Positions 1 to 6,132 of a stretch of 7,045 nucleotides of DNA are shown here, in pieces. Position 1 is the first letter of the stretch. Every line of letters starts with the position of its first letter. The translations under genes were made by a program, and so were the position numbers. Origin of the DNA: an uncultured Clostridia bacterium. GTDB taxonomy: Bacteria; Bacillota; Clostridia; Oscillospirales; CAG-272. The DNA lies in contig CAMPBZ010000059.1 in NCBI GenBank assembly GCA_946641795.1, positions 1 to 7,045 of the forward strand, written 5' to 3'. The notes under the pieces are model-generated. The model saw only the letters and a program-made list of their open reading frames with translations. It was not told where the DNA came from and searched no databases.

Positions 1-311
1 GCCAGCGGCAGGGTGATGAGCTGAATGCTGCACATAAAGAGCGGGAGATTGCGCAAAATGGTTCCCCAGGGGTCATCGCCGCGAATGCAGAGCACGGTGA
101 TTTTGAAGATTTCCAGACAGTCGATCAGAATTGCCGCAACGATCAGCACGCGGTTTTTCGTTTCGTCCGACCGTTTGCGGTTGCGCAGACCGAGAAAAGC
201 GGCAAGCCCGACCATCAAAGCCATCAGCGAGAAAACAAACAGGAGGTGTTGCCAGGAGTAAGCGCCTTCCGGCGTGCGTTGGTAGCCGCCAATGCCGAGA
301 AATTCTTTCAT
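1..311 (-). CDS. YwaF/TMEM164-like integral membrane protein, N-terminal part (3' end cut by window edge)
   Basis: The reading frame opens with ATG at 311 and stays open for 103 codons to base 1, where the window cuts it, so the C-terminus is missing. The start is supported by an AAAAGGAA ribosome binding site (319-326) seven bases upstream and by a promoter further up. The visible protein has a short N-terminal stretch and then three hydrophobic segments at about residues 20-42, 54-76 and 85-103. Features resembling the YwaF (TIGR02206)/TMEM164 membrane family are WQHLL at 20-24, a polar pair E67/K70 inside the second helix, and LPLFMCSIQL at 89-98, which resembles the family's LPLhlC motif. 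The biochemical role of bacterial YwaF proteins is not established to my knowledge, so none is assigned. It has its own transcription unit, separated by a terminator from the upstream operon. The family call is from motif memory; an unrelated multi-pass membrane protein remains possible. Confidence 0.62.
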   Translation of the reverse strand, partial: MKEFLGIGGYQRTPEGAYSWQHLLFVFSLMALMVGLAAFLGLRNRKRSDETKNRVLIVAAILIDCLEIFKITVLCIRGDDPWGTILRNLPLFMCSIQLITLPL

Positions 312-341
312 AAGGTTGTTCCTTTTCTTTCAAAAAACGAT

Positions 342-359
342 CGTGTTTAACAAAACACG
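342..359 (-). promoter_or_regulatory. 18-bp inverted repeat at the predicted transcription start (candidate operator or 5' leader stem-loop)
   Basis: CGTGTTT at 342-348 and AAACACG at 353-359 are perfect 7-base inverted half-sites separated by AACA. The element begins about six bases downstream of the -10 box and so covers the predicted transcription start near 358. That is a classic place for a repressor site. In the mRNA it could instead form a 7-bp stem with a 4-base loop at the extreme 5' end. A run of six U residues (332-337) follows the stem after four bases, so weak attenuation is also conceivable. I do not recognise the half-site as belonging to a known regulator. Confidence 0.45.
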
Positions 360-364
360 CCTTT

Positions 365-392
365 ATTATACCATAAAACCGAAAAAATGCAA
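365..392 (-). promoter_or_regulatory. Sigma-70/SigA-type promoter with extended -10 for the YwaF-like gene
   Basis: On the minus strand a perfect TATAAT -10 box (370 down to 365) is preceded by the extended -10 element TG one base upstream, giving TGGTATAAT (373-365). Sixteen bases further upstream is TTGCAT (392-387), which shares TTG with the TTGACA consensus. The spacer is rich in T, and a run of six G lies just upstream of the -35 box. Transcription would start near 358, leaving a leader of about 47 bases with the inverted repeat and the ribosome binding site. It sits immediately after the terminator of the preceding operon, as expected for an independent promoter. Confidence 0.8.
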
Positions 393-402
393 CCCCCCGC
401 GC

Positions 403-441
403 AAAAAAAGGCGGCAGACCGCAAAAACGGTCTGCCGCCTT
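403..441 (-). terminator. Intrinsic (Rho-independent) terminator of the three-gene operon
   Basis: A perfect 12-bp GC-rich stem, GGCGGCAGACCG (410-421) against CGGTCTGCCGCC (428-439), encloses a 6-base loop. Two A-T pairs extend it to 408-441. On the minus strand it is followed directly by seven T residues (409-403). It begins six bases after the TGA stop of the radical SAM gene. On the plus strand the sequence after the stem has no good T-run, so it works mainly for minus-strand transcription. Confidence 0.93.
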
Positions 442-446
442 GTAAA

Positions 447-3086
447 TCAGCGGAACTCGGTCTTTCCGTCATCCAGGTAAACGTGGGAGCGGAGAATGGA
501 GTATTCCTCCTCTGCCGGGTCGCCCGAAAGAATGCCAAGCTCGCGCCGCGCGGCCGCAATGAGAAGCTCGGGGTTGAGGTAGCTCCCCTCGCTTGCCGAG
601 AGCAGGGCGCTCGCCCGGATCTCGCCCGGCCGGTCGGCGTTGTAAACCACGCGAATGTCGCGCACGAGCGGGATAATGTCAATTTCCTTGTCGCCGGATT
701 TCGTCTTTTTGGTCATCAACAGCGGCGCGGTCGTCCAAAGCTTTTGCAAAGCCGCCGCCGTTTCGGCGTTCGCGCCGGCAAAGCGGAGCGAGATTTCGTA
801 GCGCGCCCAGCAAATATCCGAAAGCTTGGAGGCCGGCTCGTAAACTTCACTGATCTCCATTTCGCTTGTCAGCTCGCGGTTGAGCCGGCGGCGCACCTCG
901 GCGGCGGGAATGTCGCGGTCCAGGCGCAGGTCGATAAACTCGCATTCGCTCTCGGTGCCCACCGAAAGGGGCAGGCCGAACACCACTTTTGCGTGGGGGT
1001 TAAAGCCCTGCGTGTACCACATGGGAATATCCGCCCGCACCAGCACGCGCGAGAAGGTGCGTTGCAGATCCAGGTGGGAGATGAATTGCAAACTGCCCAC
1101 TTTGCGGAATTTCAGGCGCAGGATTTTCGGCTCGGCCAGTTTTTCCCATTGGGCAAACACGGCCTGCCGGTCGGGAAGCTCGGGGGTGGGAAGCGCCGTT
1201 GTCTCTTCGGGCGGCAGAGCCTTGACGTGCGGGCAAACGGCGCGTTCGCCGCCCAGCGCATTGGCGCCGCAACCGCTGCACTGCTCGCGGCAGTTGGGCG
1301 TGGTCTTGCCGGCGTAGGCGCGTTCGCGCTCGCGCAGGAAGAACTCTTTGGTAATGCCGCAGTCAATAATATCCCAGGGCAAAACCTCGTCGGCGGCAAA
1401 GCCGCGGCAGGAGTAAAAGTTCGGGTCCAGCCCCGCGCGTTCGATCACGTCCAGCCATTTTTGATAGTTGAAATATTCGTCCCAGGCGTCAAACTTAAAG
1501 CCCTCGGCGCAGGCAAGCTCCAAAGCTTTGGAGAGCCGCCGGTCGCCGCGCGCCAGCACGGCCTCGATATGGCTGACCTCGGCGTTGTGGTGCTGGTAGC
1601 GGATATGGCGGTTGGTAATGTGGTCGCCCACCACCTTTTGCTTGCGCGCCAGCTCCTCCATGGTGTCCTGCGGCTCCCATTGGAAGGGGGTAAAGGGCTT
1701 GGGGATAAAGCAGGAAACGCTGACGGTGACCTGCGGGCGGCGCCCCTTTTGGCGGTTGGGGTTGGCAAAAAAGGCGTCCACCACGCGCTCGGCCAGCGCG
1801 CCGATACCGGCAAGGTCTTCGTCGGTTTCGGTGGGCAGACCTTCCATAAAATAGAGCTTGACGTTGGTTTTTCCGCCTTGAAAGGCCACGTTCACGGCGC
1901 GCAGGACGTCCTCTTCCACCACGTTCTTGTTGATCACGTCGCGCAGGCGTTGGGTGCCGGCTTCGGGCGCGAAGGTGAGCGAGGAGGAGCGCACGCTTTC
2001 AATGCGATTCATCAGGTCACGGTTAAAGTTGTCCACGCGCAAAGAGGGAAGCGAAAGGCTGACCATATTGTCGTCGGTCCAGGCAAGCAGGTCGTCGCAA
2101 AGCGGTTCCAGCGCGGTGTAATCGCTGATGGAAAGGGAGGTCAGGGAGATCTCCTCGTACCCCGTGCTGTGGAACAGAGCCTGCGCCTGGCGGTTGAGCA
2201 CCTCGTGCGTTTTTTCGCGCACCGGGCGGTAGATGGCGCCGGCCTGGCAGAAGCGGCAACCGCGAATGCAGCCGCGGTAAACTTCCAGCATAATGCGGTC
2301 GTGCACCGTTTCGATATAGGGCATGACCACCTTGTCGGGGAAATAGACCCGGTCCAGATCGCGGATGATCTGCTTTTGCACGCGGGCGGGAATGTCGGGG
2401 TCCACCGGGCGGTATGCCCGGATCCTGCCGTCCGGGAAATAGTCCACCTCATAAAGCGAAGGGACGTAAACGCCGGGAATGGTTTTGGCGGCCTCGCGCA
2501 AAAACGCGGCGCGGGAATAGCGCCCTTCGTCCTTCATTTTGATATAGAGTTTGACGATGGAGGGCAGCATAATTTCCCCTTCGCCAATGTTGAACAGGTC
2601 AAAAAAGTCGGCGATCGGTTCTGGGTTGAAGGAGCAGGGCCCGCCTCCGATGACGATGGGATCGTCCTCTTGCCGGTCGGCGGCGCGGAGCGGGATTTTG
2701 GCAAGGTCCAGCATATTCAGCACGTTGGTATAGCTCATTTCGTATTGCAGGGTAAAGCCCACAAAATCGAATACGCCGAGCGGGTCTTTGCTTTCCAGCG
2801 CCACCAGGGGCAGGTCGTGCTTTTTCATTTCCTCCTGCATATCCACCCAAGGGTCGTACACGCGCTCGCACCAAATATCCTGTTCGCGGTTGAGCGCGCC
2901 GTAAAGCAGGCGCACGCCCAGGTTGGACATACCGATCTCGTAGGTATCGGGAAAGCAGAAGGCAAACCGCGCTTTTACTTTGGCGGGGTCTTTCAAAATC
3001 TGACCGTATTCGCCGCCGGAATAGCGCGCCGGCTTTTGCACCGATTTGAGAATGGTGCTGTTGGGCAATCGTTTGGTTTGGGCCAT
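447..3086 (-). CDS. B12-binding-type radical SAM protein (TIGR03960-like) fused to a DUF2344/TIGR03936 domain
   Basis: This 879-residue protein is a predicted cytoplasmic radical SAM enzyme of unassigned substrate. Residues about 40-190 form a Rossmann-like, B12-binding-type N-terminal domain (DTYEIGMSNLGVRLLYGALN at 47-66; IGGGPCSFNPEP at 146-157; NIGEGE at 166-171). I see no obvious DxHxxG cobalamin-ligand motif, so cobalamin binding is uncertain. The radical SAM core follows, with the CxxxCxxC cluster as C273, C277 and C280 in YRGCIRGCRFC, then FAPEAGTQRLR at 372-382 and YFMEGLPTETDED at 412-424. A Cys cluster C599, C603, C606 and C618 suggests a second metal site. From about 654 the DUF2344 domain begins (LKFRKVGSLQFISHLDLQR at 658-676; FNPHAKVVFGLPLSVG at 695-710). 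Many bacteria encode these two parts as one fused protein, often beside ribonuclease G and ribosomal protein L21/L27 genes. Those neighbours are not seen here; a terminator follows directly. An in-frame ATG at 3197 would overlap the upstream gene and adds 37 residues unlike the family, so the start at 3086 is preferred. Confidence 0.9.
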   Translation of the reverse strand: MAQTKRLPNSTILKSVQKPARYSGGEYGQILKDPAKVKARFAFCFPDTYEIGMSNLGVRLLYGALNREQDIWCERVYDPWVDMQEEMKKHDLPLVALESKDPLGVFDFVGFTLQYEMSYTNVLNMLDLAKIPLRAADRQEDDPIVIGGGPCSFNPEPIADFFDLFNIGEGEIMLPSIVKLYIKMKDEGRYSRAAFLREAAKTIPGVYVPSLYEVDYFPDGRIRAYRPVDPDIPARVQKQIIRDLDRVYFPDKVVMPYIETVHDRIMLEVYRGCIRGCRFCQAGAIYRPVREKTHEVLNRQAQALFHSTGYEEISLTSLSISDYTALEPLCDDLLAWTDDNMVSLSLPSLRVDNFNRDLMNRIESVRSSSLTFAPEAGTQRLRDVINKNVVEEDVLRAVNVAFQGGKTNVKLYFMEGLPTETDEDLAGIGALAERVVDAFFANPNRQKGRRPQVTVSVSCFIPKPFTPFQWEPQDTMEELARKQKVVGDHITNRHIRYQHHNAEVSHIEAVLARGDRRLSKALELACAEGFKFDAWDEYFNYQKWLDVIERAGLDPNFYSCRGFAADEVLPWDIIDCGITKEFFLRERERAYAGKTTPNCREQCSGCGANALGGERAVCPHVKALPPEETTALPTPELPDRQAVFAQWEKLAEPKILRLKFRKVGSLQFISHLDLQRTFSRVLVRADIPMWYTQGFNPHAKVVFGLPLSVGTESECEFIDLRLDRDIPAAEVRRRLNRELTSEMEISEVYEPASKLSDICWARYEISLRFAGANAETAAALQKLWTTAPLLMTKKTKSGDKEIDIIPLVRDIRVVYNADRPGEIRASALLSASEGSYLNPELLIAAARRELGILSGDPAEEEYSILRSHVYLDDGKTEFR

Positions 3087-3092
3087 AAAAAA

Positions 3093-3101
3093 CTCTTTTC
3101 C
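3093..3101 (-). promoter_or_regulatory. Ribosome binding site that fixes the radical SAM gene start
   Basis: GGAAAAGAG on the minus strand lies six bases before the ATG at 3086. No comparable purine-rich site precedes the alternative upstream ATG at 3197, which lies inside the preceding gene. The site is less perfect than the AAAGGAG or AAAAGGAA sites of the other genes in the window. Confidence 0.65.
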
Positions 3102-3108
3102 GCAATAA

Positions 3109-3139
3109 CCGGAGGTCTTCCCAAAAGGAGAACCCCCGG
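3109..3139 (-). repeat. Intergenic inverted repeat between the membrane protein gene and the radical SAM gene
   Basis: CCGGAGGT (3109-3116) and ACCCCCGG (3132-3139) can pair over 8 bp, with one G-U wobble in the minus-strand RNA. Inside them 3118-3121 can pair with 3127-3130 (one further wobble), leaving a small loop. It lies nine bases after the TAA stop of the upstream gene and shortly before the next ribosome binding site. What follows on the minus strand is TTATTG rather than a T-run, so full termination is unlikely. An RNA-stabilising or processing hairpin is more plausible. Confidence 0.4.
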
Positions 3140-3147
3140 CATTGCAA

Positions 3148-6093
3148 TTACTTTGCGTTTTGGTTTTCGTTTGCCAGATTTTCGCGCGTATCCTCAAACA
3201 CGGCGTGCCGGCGGAGCGAGACGAGAGAGATCATCCAGGAAACGGCCAGCCAGATCAGCCGGTAGCCCACCGCCATCAGGGGCAGGAAGGGGATCAGGTT
3301 TGCGGGCAGCAGCCAGGCAAGGAAGAAGGCGAGCAGCGCCCCCGGGAAAATGGAGGTGAGCAGCGCCCGGAAGCCCGATTGCCGCGCCCGGACGATCAGC
3401 GCGGCGGCGCGGAGCGGGTAGGCGGTTGCCAAAGGCCCGTCCAGCGTAACGGCGCCGGTATCGGTGATCTCCGACGTGGTGGGAATTTCAAATTGCGCCG
3501 GCTTGATTACGCGCACCACCTCGTCGCCGTCGGCAAAGCCGATGTGCAAAAAGGCGTCGTTCAGGTTGGGATCGTAGGATTGCACGGCCAGCGTGGTGTC
3601 GGTGCGCACCAGGAGCGAGAGGATCTCGCGGAAGGACTGGTTCATCGTATAGGCAATCTCGTAGGTCAGCTTCAAGGTTCCGTTAATGGCAACGTACAAA
3701 GCGCTGACGCCGCGCGAACGGCCGACGCTGCGGTCGGTGGATTCGCGGGGAACGTTTACGCCGTTGTGCAAAAGGAAGGCGGCGTCGCCCGCAAGAATGC
3801 GGTACTTGTTGTCAATCAGCGCTTCCACGCCGGTTTCGGTCAGCTGTACCAGATTGATGGTCATATTGGGGTCTTCTTCCATCAAAATCGGCTGATCCAC
3901 GGTTGCCAGCGTGCCGCCGACCTTGCGGAACAGCGCCTCGGCCAGGCGAATGTCGCGGCGGAACTCGTCGCCGTCCGGCAGATCAACCTGCGTTTGCCGT
4001 TTGGCGCGGAAGGCGTTGGTATCGTTAAAAATAATGGTTTTGGAGCGGCTGTATTCGTTTACCGAGCCTTCGCCCACCAGCACCGAGCGCCGGGAAATGA
4101 GGTGGCGGTTGGCGCGCCGCAGGGGGTCAAAGAACAAAAAGATCGCGCTTGCGGGAATGGAGAAGGCCAGCGTTGCGGCAAACACCAGAACGCCGCGCAC
4201 CGGGTTGGAAAAGATCAGGGAGGCGGCAAAACCGCCGGCCACCGCGCAAATCAGGGTAAAGACGATCATTCGCGTAAAGGCGCCGGAAGCGGCGGAAAGG
4301 TCGTTCATCCGGCGGAAAAATCCCACTACTTCGTGCGCGCGGCGCACGCGGTAGAGCGATTGTCCGGCCTCGTCGTTGATGATTTTTACGGTGCGGTTGC
4401 CCTGGCGCAGTTTCTTTTTGCGGGGCTCCACTTCTTCCAAAACGGTTTTCAGCTCGGGCAAGGAGACCATTTTAAAGGTGCGGACCTCATCGGCAATGCG
4501 AACCGCGTCGCAAATCACCATCAGCAAAAGTGCGGTGGTTGCCGCAAAGTTCATCGGCGGCAGAGCGGCGCCGGGCGCAAGGATGGAAGAAACGATCGTG
4601 CCGACCCCGTAAAGCCAGAGGAAGGGAACTGCAAAGGCAACGACCGAATAGGGGGTTGGTTCAAATTTCAAAAACGCGCGCCATCCGGCCAGAATACGCC
4701 TTCCGGTCAGAAAAATGCCAACCGAGAAGAGAAGCAGCGAAATTGAGGGGAACAGGAAGAAAAGCCCGGTGATGGCTTGCGGCAGATAGGCCGCATAGAC
4801 GACCGGGAAATCCGCAAAGAAGAGCAGAACCGAAAGCAGAGCCATCAGGGCAATGCGCCAGATCAGCCGTTTGCGGTCGTGCGCATAGGCGGCAAGCACG
4901 TTCTCGGCGGGAACGGCCGAGGTGTATTCTTTTCCGCGGTAGCCGAAGGCCTGGCCGTAGTAATCGCCGGAGTTCAGCCGGGAGTGGCGCAGGTGCTCGT
5001 ATTTCAGCTTTTTCAGCGTTTCGTAGCCCACCAAGCGGCCCAGCTCGTTTTCGTAGCCAAGCTCAAAAATCAGGGCAATGTCGCTTTCGTCCAGCCCGGT
5101 GCGCTTTGCAATCACTGTGGTGGCGTCCAGCTCCTCGTCATTCTTCACTTTTTTGGGGCGGGGCTGTTTGTTTGCCGAGGGGTCGCTCACCGTTTCGGTG
5201 GCTTCGGTGTTTTCAATCGGTTCAACGGTCGAGGAGGCGTGGGCGTCAAAATCGACGATTTTGGGAACGTCAACGCGCAGGGTCGCTTCGGCAGGGGTCT
5301 GCTCCGGCTTTTGCGGAACTTCGCCGGAAACGATCTCCTTGGGGGTGATCCTGGCCGGCGGCTCCTGCGCGGCCGGCGGGGGAGTGACCCGGTCGGTGCC
5401 TACGCGGGGCGCCGAAATATCGCCCATTTGGGGCTTGCCTGCCGGCGGCCGTTTTTGCGGCGGCACGGCGGGGGTTGCCGGAGCGGCGGGGCGTTGTTGC
5501 CCGATGGCGCCGGTATTCACACCGCTCTTGCGGCGGGGCGGGATTTTAACGGCGTTGGGCCGCGTCTTTTTTGCGGGCGCAGGCTTTGTAGCTTCGTTTT
5601 TGGCTTCCGCAGCTTTGAGCGTTGTGGGATCGGTGGGGTTCTTCCCGGTCACGTCCGGCGCGTCTTCGGTCAGCGCCAGAATGGCGGCAGGAGCCGCTGC
5701 GCGGGTCGGTTCTTCCACATCCGCGGGTTCTTCCGGCTCGACAGGCTCCGGTTCTTCCGGTTCTTCTTCCGGTTCGACAGGCTCCGGTTCTTCCGGTGGT
5801 TCTTCCGTTTCCGGCTCTTCGGCAGCTTCTTCGGGCGCCGGTTCTTCAAGCGTCTCTTCCGCGACAGGTTCCGGCTTTTCTTCCGGTTCCTCTGCGGCGG
5901 GTTCCGGCTCTTGCGCAACCGTTTCGGGGGCTTCTTCCGGCGTTTCGTCCGCTTCGGGCGCTTCGTCCGCAATTTCTTCGGGCGTTTCGTCTTCTTCCGG
6001 CTTCGGGTCAAGCTCTTCTACTTCGTCCGGAAAGGCGGCGTGCAGTTTTTTCAACAGCTCTTCCGCTTTTTTGCGGTCAGTATCTTTGCTCAT
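3148..6093 (-). CDS. Degenerate P-type ATPase-like membrane protein with a long acidic, disordered N-terminal tail
   Basis: This 981-residue protein belongs to no named family that I recognise. Residues 1-28 are a short charged helix; 29-129 are almost entirely Glu, Pro, Ala, Val and Thr; 130-315 are low-complexity, rich in Pro, Ala and Lys; 318-372 look like a small helical domain. Eight hydrophobic segments follow at about 409-428, 433-462, 482-505, 513-533, 606-627, 632-656, 911-930 and 932-958. This 4+2+2 pattern, with a loop of about 70 residues after the fourth and about 250 after the sixth, is that of P1B-type ATPases. The membrane Pro (SIPAS, 645-649), the stretch RRSVLVGEGSVNEY (668-681) and IIFNDTNAF (687-695) align with the segment leading into DKTGT, but the phosphorylated Asp is Asn690. 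AGDAAFLL (768-775) and LYVAINGTL (799-807) resemble N- and P-domain strands. TGE, TGD and GDGxND motifs are absent. It is therefore probably not a pump. The ATG at 6093 has AAAGGAG (6104-6110) ten bases upstream. The gene is intact and lies in an operon with its neighbours. Confidence 0.8.
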   Translation of the reverse strand: MSKDTDRKKAEELLKKLHAAFPDEVEELDPKPEEDETPEEIADEAPEADETPEEAPETVAQEPEPAAEEPEEKPEPVAEETLEEPAPEEAAEEPETEEPPEEPEPVEPEEEPEEPEPVEPEEPADVEEPTRAAAPAAILALTEDAPDVTGKNPTDPTTLKAAEAKNEATKPAPAKKTRPNAVKIPPRRKSGVNTGAIGQQRPAAPATPAVPPQKRPPAGKPQMGDISAPRVGTDRVTPPPAAQEPPARITPKEIVSGEVPQKPEQTPAEATLRVDVPKIVDFDAHASSTVEPIENTEATETVSDPSANKQPRPKKVKNDEELDATTVIAKRTGLDESDIALIFELGYENELGRLVGYETLKKLKYEHLRHSRLNSGDYYGQAFGYRGKEYTSAVPAENVLAAYAHDRKRLIWRIALMALLSVLLFFADFPVVYAAYLPQAITGLFFLFPSISLLLFSVGIFLTGRRILAGWRAFLKFEPTPYSVVAFAVPFLWLYGVGTIVSSILAPGAALPPMNFAATTALLLMVICDAVRIADEVRTFKMVSLPELKTVLEEVEPRKKKLRQGNRTVKIINDEAGQSLYRVRRAHEVVGFFRRMNDLSAASGAFTRMIVFTLICAVAGGFAASLIFSNPVRGVLVFAATLAFSIPASAIFLFFDPLRRANRHLISRRSVLVGEGSVNEYSRSKTIIFNDTNAFRAKRQTQVDLPDGDEFRRDIRLAEALFRKVGGTLATVDQPILMEEDPNMTINLVQLTETGVEALIDNKYRILAGDAAFLLHNGVNVPRESTDRSVGRSRGVSALYVAINGTLKLTYEIAYTMNQSFREILSLLVRTDTTLAVQSYDPNLNDAFLHIGFADGDEVVRVIKPAQFEIPTTSEITDTGAVTLDGPLATAYPLRAAALIVRARQSGFRALLTSIFPGALLAFFLAWLLPANLIPFLPLMAVGYRLIWLAVSWMISLVSLRRHAVFEDTRENLANENQNAK
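5728..5797 (-). repeat. Two tandem 36-bp units within the Glu/Pro-rich coding segment
   Basis: Bases 5728-5761 and 5764-5797 match at 33 of 34 positions (the difference is C5737 against T5773), giving a period of 36 bp. They encode two near-identical 12-residue units of the form EEPEPVEPEEx at about residues 100-123. The surrounding 5707-6009 holds many more degenerate copies of the GGTTCTTCCGG core. The in-frame period suggests that the tail grows and shrinks by slippage or unequal recombination without breaking the gene. Confidence 0.85.
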
Positions 6094-6132
6094 CGGAAAG
6101 GTTCTCCTTTCGTTCAGGTTGGTACGGTCGTA

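Noticed and set aside
73..333. An 86-codon minus-strand frame beginning at 333
   Set aside because: It is out of frame with the hydrophobic YwaF-like frame starting at 311, which has the promoter, ribosome binding site and a membrane-protein composition. The 86-codon product is Arg/Pro-rich without motifs.
3087..3197. Upstream ATG at 3197 as the start of the radical SAM protein
   Set aside because: It would overlap the preceding gene by about 50 bases, adds residues unlike the family and lacks a good ribosome binding site. The ATG at 3086 has GGAAAAGAG six bases away.
387..3359. A 990-codon open frame on the plus strand, antisense to the radical SAM gene
   Set aside because: It mirrors a strongly GC3-biased gene. 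Its translation has no recognisable motif and a composition dominated by Gly, Ala, Val, His and Arg. It begins inside the terminator hairpin and ends within the next gene. The opposite strand encodes a clear conserved protein.
3142..4746. A 534-codon plus-strand open frame antisense to the membrane protein gene
   Set aside because: The product is Gly/Gln/Arg-rich with no domain-like pattern, and no ribosome binding site is evident. It is best explained as a shadow of the opposite-strand coding bias.
3220..4869. Calling the membrane protein a working heavy-metal P-type ATPase
   Set aside because: The topology fits, but the DKTGT, TGE, TGD and GDGxND motifs are not present, no CPC-type metal motif is seen in the sixth helix, and no CxxC metal-binding domain is present.
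6094..6132. A possible promoter between the methyltransferase and membrane protein genes
   Set aside because: The 39-bp gap has no convincing -10/-35 pair; the only clear signal is the AAAGGAG ribosome binding site at 6104-6110.
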